From Streptomyces sp. 840.1 (GTDB lineage Bacteria > Actinomycetota > Actinomycetes > Streptomycetales > Streptomycetaceae): a DNA stretch of 64,000 bases. The stretch is from assembly GCF_003751445.1 (NCBI RefSeq), contig NZ_RJUU01000001.1, positions 129,001 to 193,000 of the forward strand. Direction: 5' to 3'. The number at the start of each line of letters is the position of its first letter. The first letter of the stretch is position 1. Under the pieces are notes generated by a model. That model did no database searches and was not told the origin of the DNA. It saw only the letters and a program-made list of their open reading frames with translations. This document shows, in pieces, positions 62,975-64,000 of this stretch. The position numbers and the translations under genes were made by a program.

Positions 62975-64000
62975 TCAGGAGCGGGTCTGCGGGCGGACCG
63001 CGTGCGAGAGGTCGATCAGCCGCTCGTACTCGGCCGGCGCCTGCCGCTGCCGGGCCAGCCAGCGGTAGCACTGCTCCAGCTCCATCCGGACGTCCCGTTC
63101 CCCGGGCACGGCCGGGGGCGGCAGGCCCGTCCGCGCCCAGCGCCCGCGTGGCTTCGGCCCGCCGGCCGCCGCCCGTACCGCGTCGAGCTTCCACTCGTAC
63201 AGCTCGGTCCGCAGCAGCCAGGCGGGTTCGTCGCCCGCGACCACCGGGGGATGCGCACCCGGTGTGGGGGCGAGCAGGGCGAGGCAGGCGTCGATGTCCG
63301 CCTCATCGGGCAGTGGCCGCTCCCCCGCCGCGAGCCGCGCCGCCCGGATGCGGAAGGCGGCGATCCGCGCGACGGTGTGGTCGCGCGACTCGTCGGGCAC
63401 CTGGTCGAGGACCTTGATCGCGGCGGCCCGGTCCCCGCGTGCCAGGGCGAGCCGGGCCAGCCCCAGGGCGGCGCCGACGTGCGAGGGGTTGCGGGCGTGC
63501 ACGGCGCGGAACAGCTCGTACGCGGAGCGCCCGGCGGAGGCCGCCCCCTCCTCCCCGAGGTGTTCGACGCCGAGCTGTTCGGCGCCGTAGGCGAGCGCGA
63601 GCTTGGCCGCGTACTCGCCGGGCAGCGCCCGGTGCACGGCGGAGAACTGCTTCAGGGCCTCATCGAGCATCGCCCGCCGGTCGTCCAGCACATCTGCGCC
63701 CCGCAGCGCGACGAGCCCCCGGTGCCAGCTGAGCCGCCACTCCCTGACCGGTCCGGGGCCCGGTATGCCGGCCGCCGCCTCGACCTGTTCCCGGGCGGCC
63801 GCGAGTGCCTCGTCGCCCTCCTGGCCGAGCAGCAGCCGGGCGTTGTGCAGGCAGATCTCCACGGACCGCTCACCGCGGGAGGGCTGGGCCAGCGGCTGCC
63901 CGGGGTCGTAGCTGCTGACGCCGAAGCGGGCCGCCTGCGGGTCGCCGGGGTAGGGCCTCGGCACCGGCAGCCGGCGGGCGATCTCGGTCGGGGTGGGCAG
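62975..64000 (-). CDS. pknG: PknG-type serine/threonine kinase, partial (C-terminal TPR domain)
   Basis: The C-terminal 341 codons of a PknG-type kinase; the kinase and rubredoxin parts lie beyond the right edge. The TPR region matches PknG, by recall of the mycobacterial protein: LPVPRPYPGDP at the start, ALPGEYAAKLALAYGAEQLG, GAALGLARLALARGDRAAAIKVLDQVPD, and the terminal DLSHAVRPQTRS, equivalent to KVRPTS at the PknG end. The frame continues open to 64000. PknG senses amino-acid status through GlnX/GlnH and phosphorylates the FHA protein GarA/OdhI in relatives. Kinase activity is assumed, not seen. Confidence 0.85.
   Translation of the reverse strand: MPTPTEIARRLPVPRPYPGDPQAARFGVSSYDPGQPLAQPSRGERSVEICLHNARLLLGQEGDEALAAAREQVEAAAGIPGPGPVREWRLSWHRGLVALRGADVLDDRRAMLDEALKQFSAVHRALPGEYAAKLALAYGAEQLGVEHLGEEGAASAGRSAYELFRAVHARNPSHVGAALGLARLALARGDRAAAIKVLDQVPDESRDHTVARIAAFRIRAARLAAGERPLPDEADIDACLALLAPTPGAHPPVVAGDEPAWLLRTELYEWKLDAVRAAAGGPKPRGRWARTGLPPPAVPGERDVRMELEQCYRWLARQRQAPAEYERLIDLSHAVRPQTRS

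Overview
The window is a core-chromosome segment of a Streptomyces (or very close actinomycete). Evidence: very high GC with strong third-position bias; many GTG starts; a lysine-rich tailed HU protein (HupS type); an NsdA-type regulator; two conservons (cvnA-B-C-D); an F420-type enzyme with CofC; and a gene order that, from memory and not from a search, follows the S. coelicolor region from accB to glnD. I saw no prophage, insertion sequence, CRISPR array or biosynthetic cluster.

Layout, left to right. (1) 1-3030: nitrogen operon amtB-glnK-glnD (minus; glnD runs off the left edge) with a GlnR-like site upstream. (2) 3.2-11.4 kb: nsdA, a Prim-Pol-like protein, ftsY, a purine/cytosine-type permease, an LLM-class oxidoreductase and the glucose permease glcP. 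(3) 11.5-23 kb (mostly minus): smc with an unusual repeat insertion in its hinge, a small coiled-coil protein, acylphosphatase, a CAP-domain surface protein (+), an HxlR regulator (+), mutM, rnc (absB), rpmF, a DUF177 protein, a DivIVA-like coiled-coil protein, coaD and rsmD. (4) 23.5-36.4 kb: recG, a FakA-like protein, rpmB, thiD, thiL, a stand-alone Lrp/AsnC effector domain, a DUF3515 lipoprotein, ddlA, gpsA-plsC, cofC, two small proteins and hupS. (5) 36.4-40.2 kb: leuCD with the divergent IclR regulator ndgR, then five tRNA genes (three Glu-CUC, two Gln-CUG) on the minus strand. (6) 40.2-45.9 kb: a HAD hydrolase, a YeiH-type transporter with a divergent LysR regulator, gltX, an FAH-family protein and a 63-residue protein with a doubled ANPRRT motif. 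(7) 46.2-57.1 kb: two tandem conservons, cvn1 and cvn2. (8) 57.2-59.0 kb: accE and accB, acyl-CoA carboxylase subunits. (9) 59.2-64.0 kb: pknG (partial), a vWA/zinc-ribbon protein, and GlnX-like and GlnH-like proteins, a probable amino-acid sensing kinase module.

Functional threads. Nitrogen and amino-acid status recurs: AmtB/GlnK/GlnD, leuCD-NdgR, GluRS with Glu/Gln tRNAs, and GlnH/GlnX/PknG. Development and antibiotic control recur too (nsdA, absB/rnc, hupS, conservons). Chromosome and ribosome housekeeping fills the middle.

Most noteworthy: (a) cvnD1 and cvnD2 share a 306-base stretch without a mismatch while the flanking cvn genes have diverged, which points to gene conversion; (b) a vWA/zinc-ribbon gene sits inside a pknG-glnX-glnH module; (c) the SMC hinge carries a 12-residue tandem repeat insertion; (d) the DUF177 gene appears to start at CTG; (e) a small conserved-looking protein carries two ANPRRT-L motifs; (f) three copies of CATAGGG/CCCTATG lie between the LysR gene and the transporter it probably controls. 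All calls come from reading the sequence without database searches.
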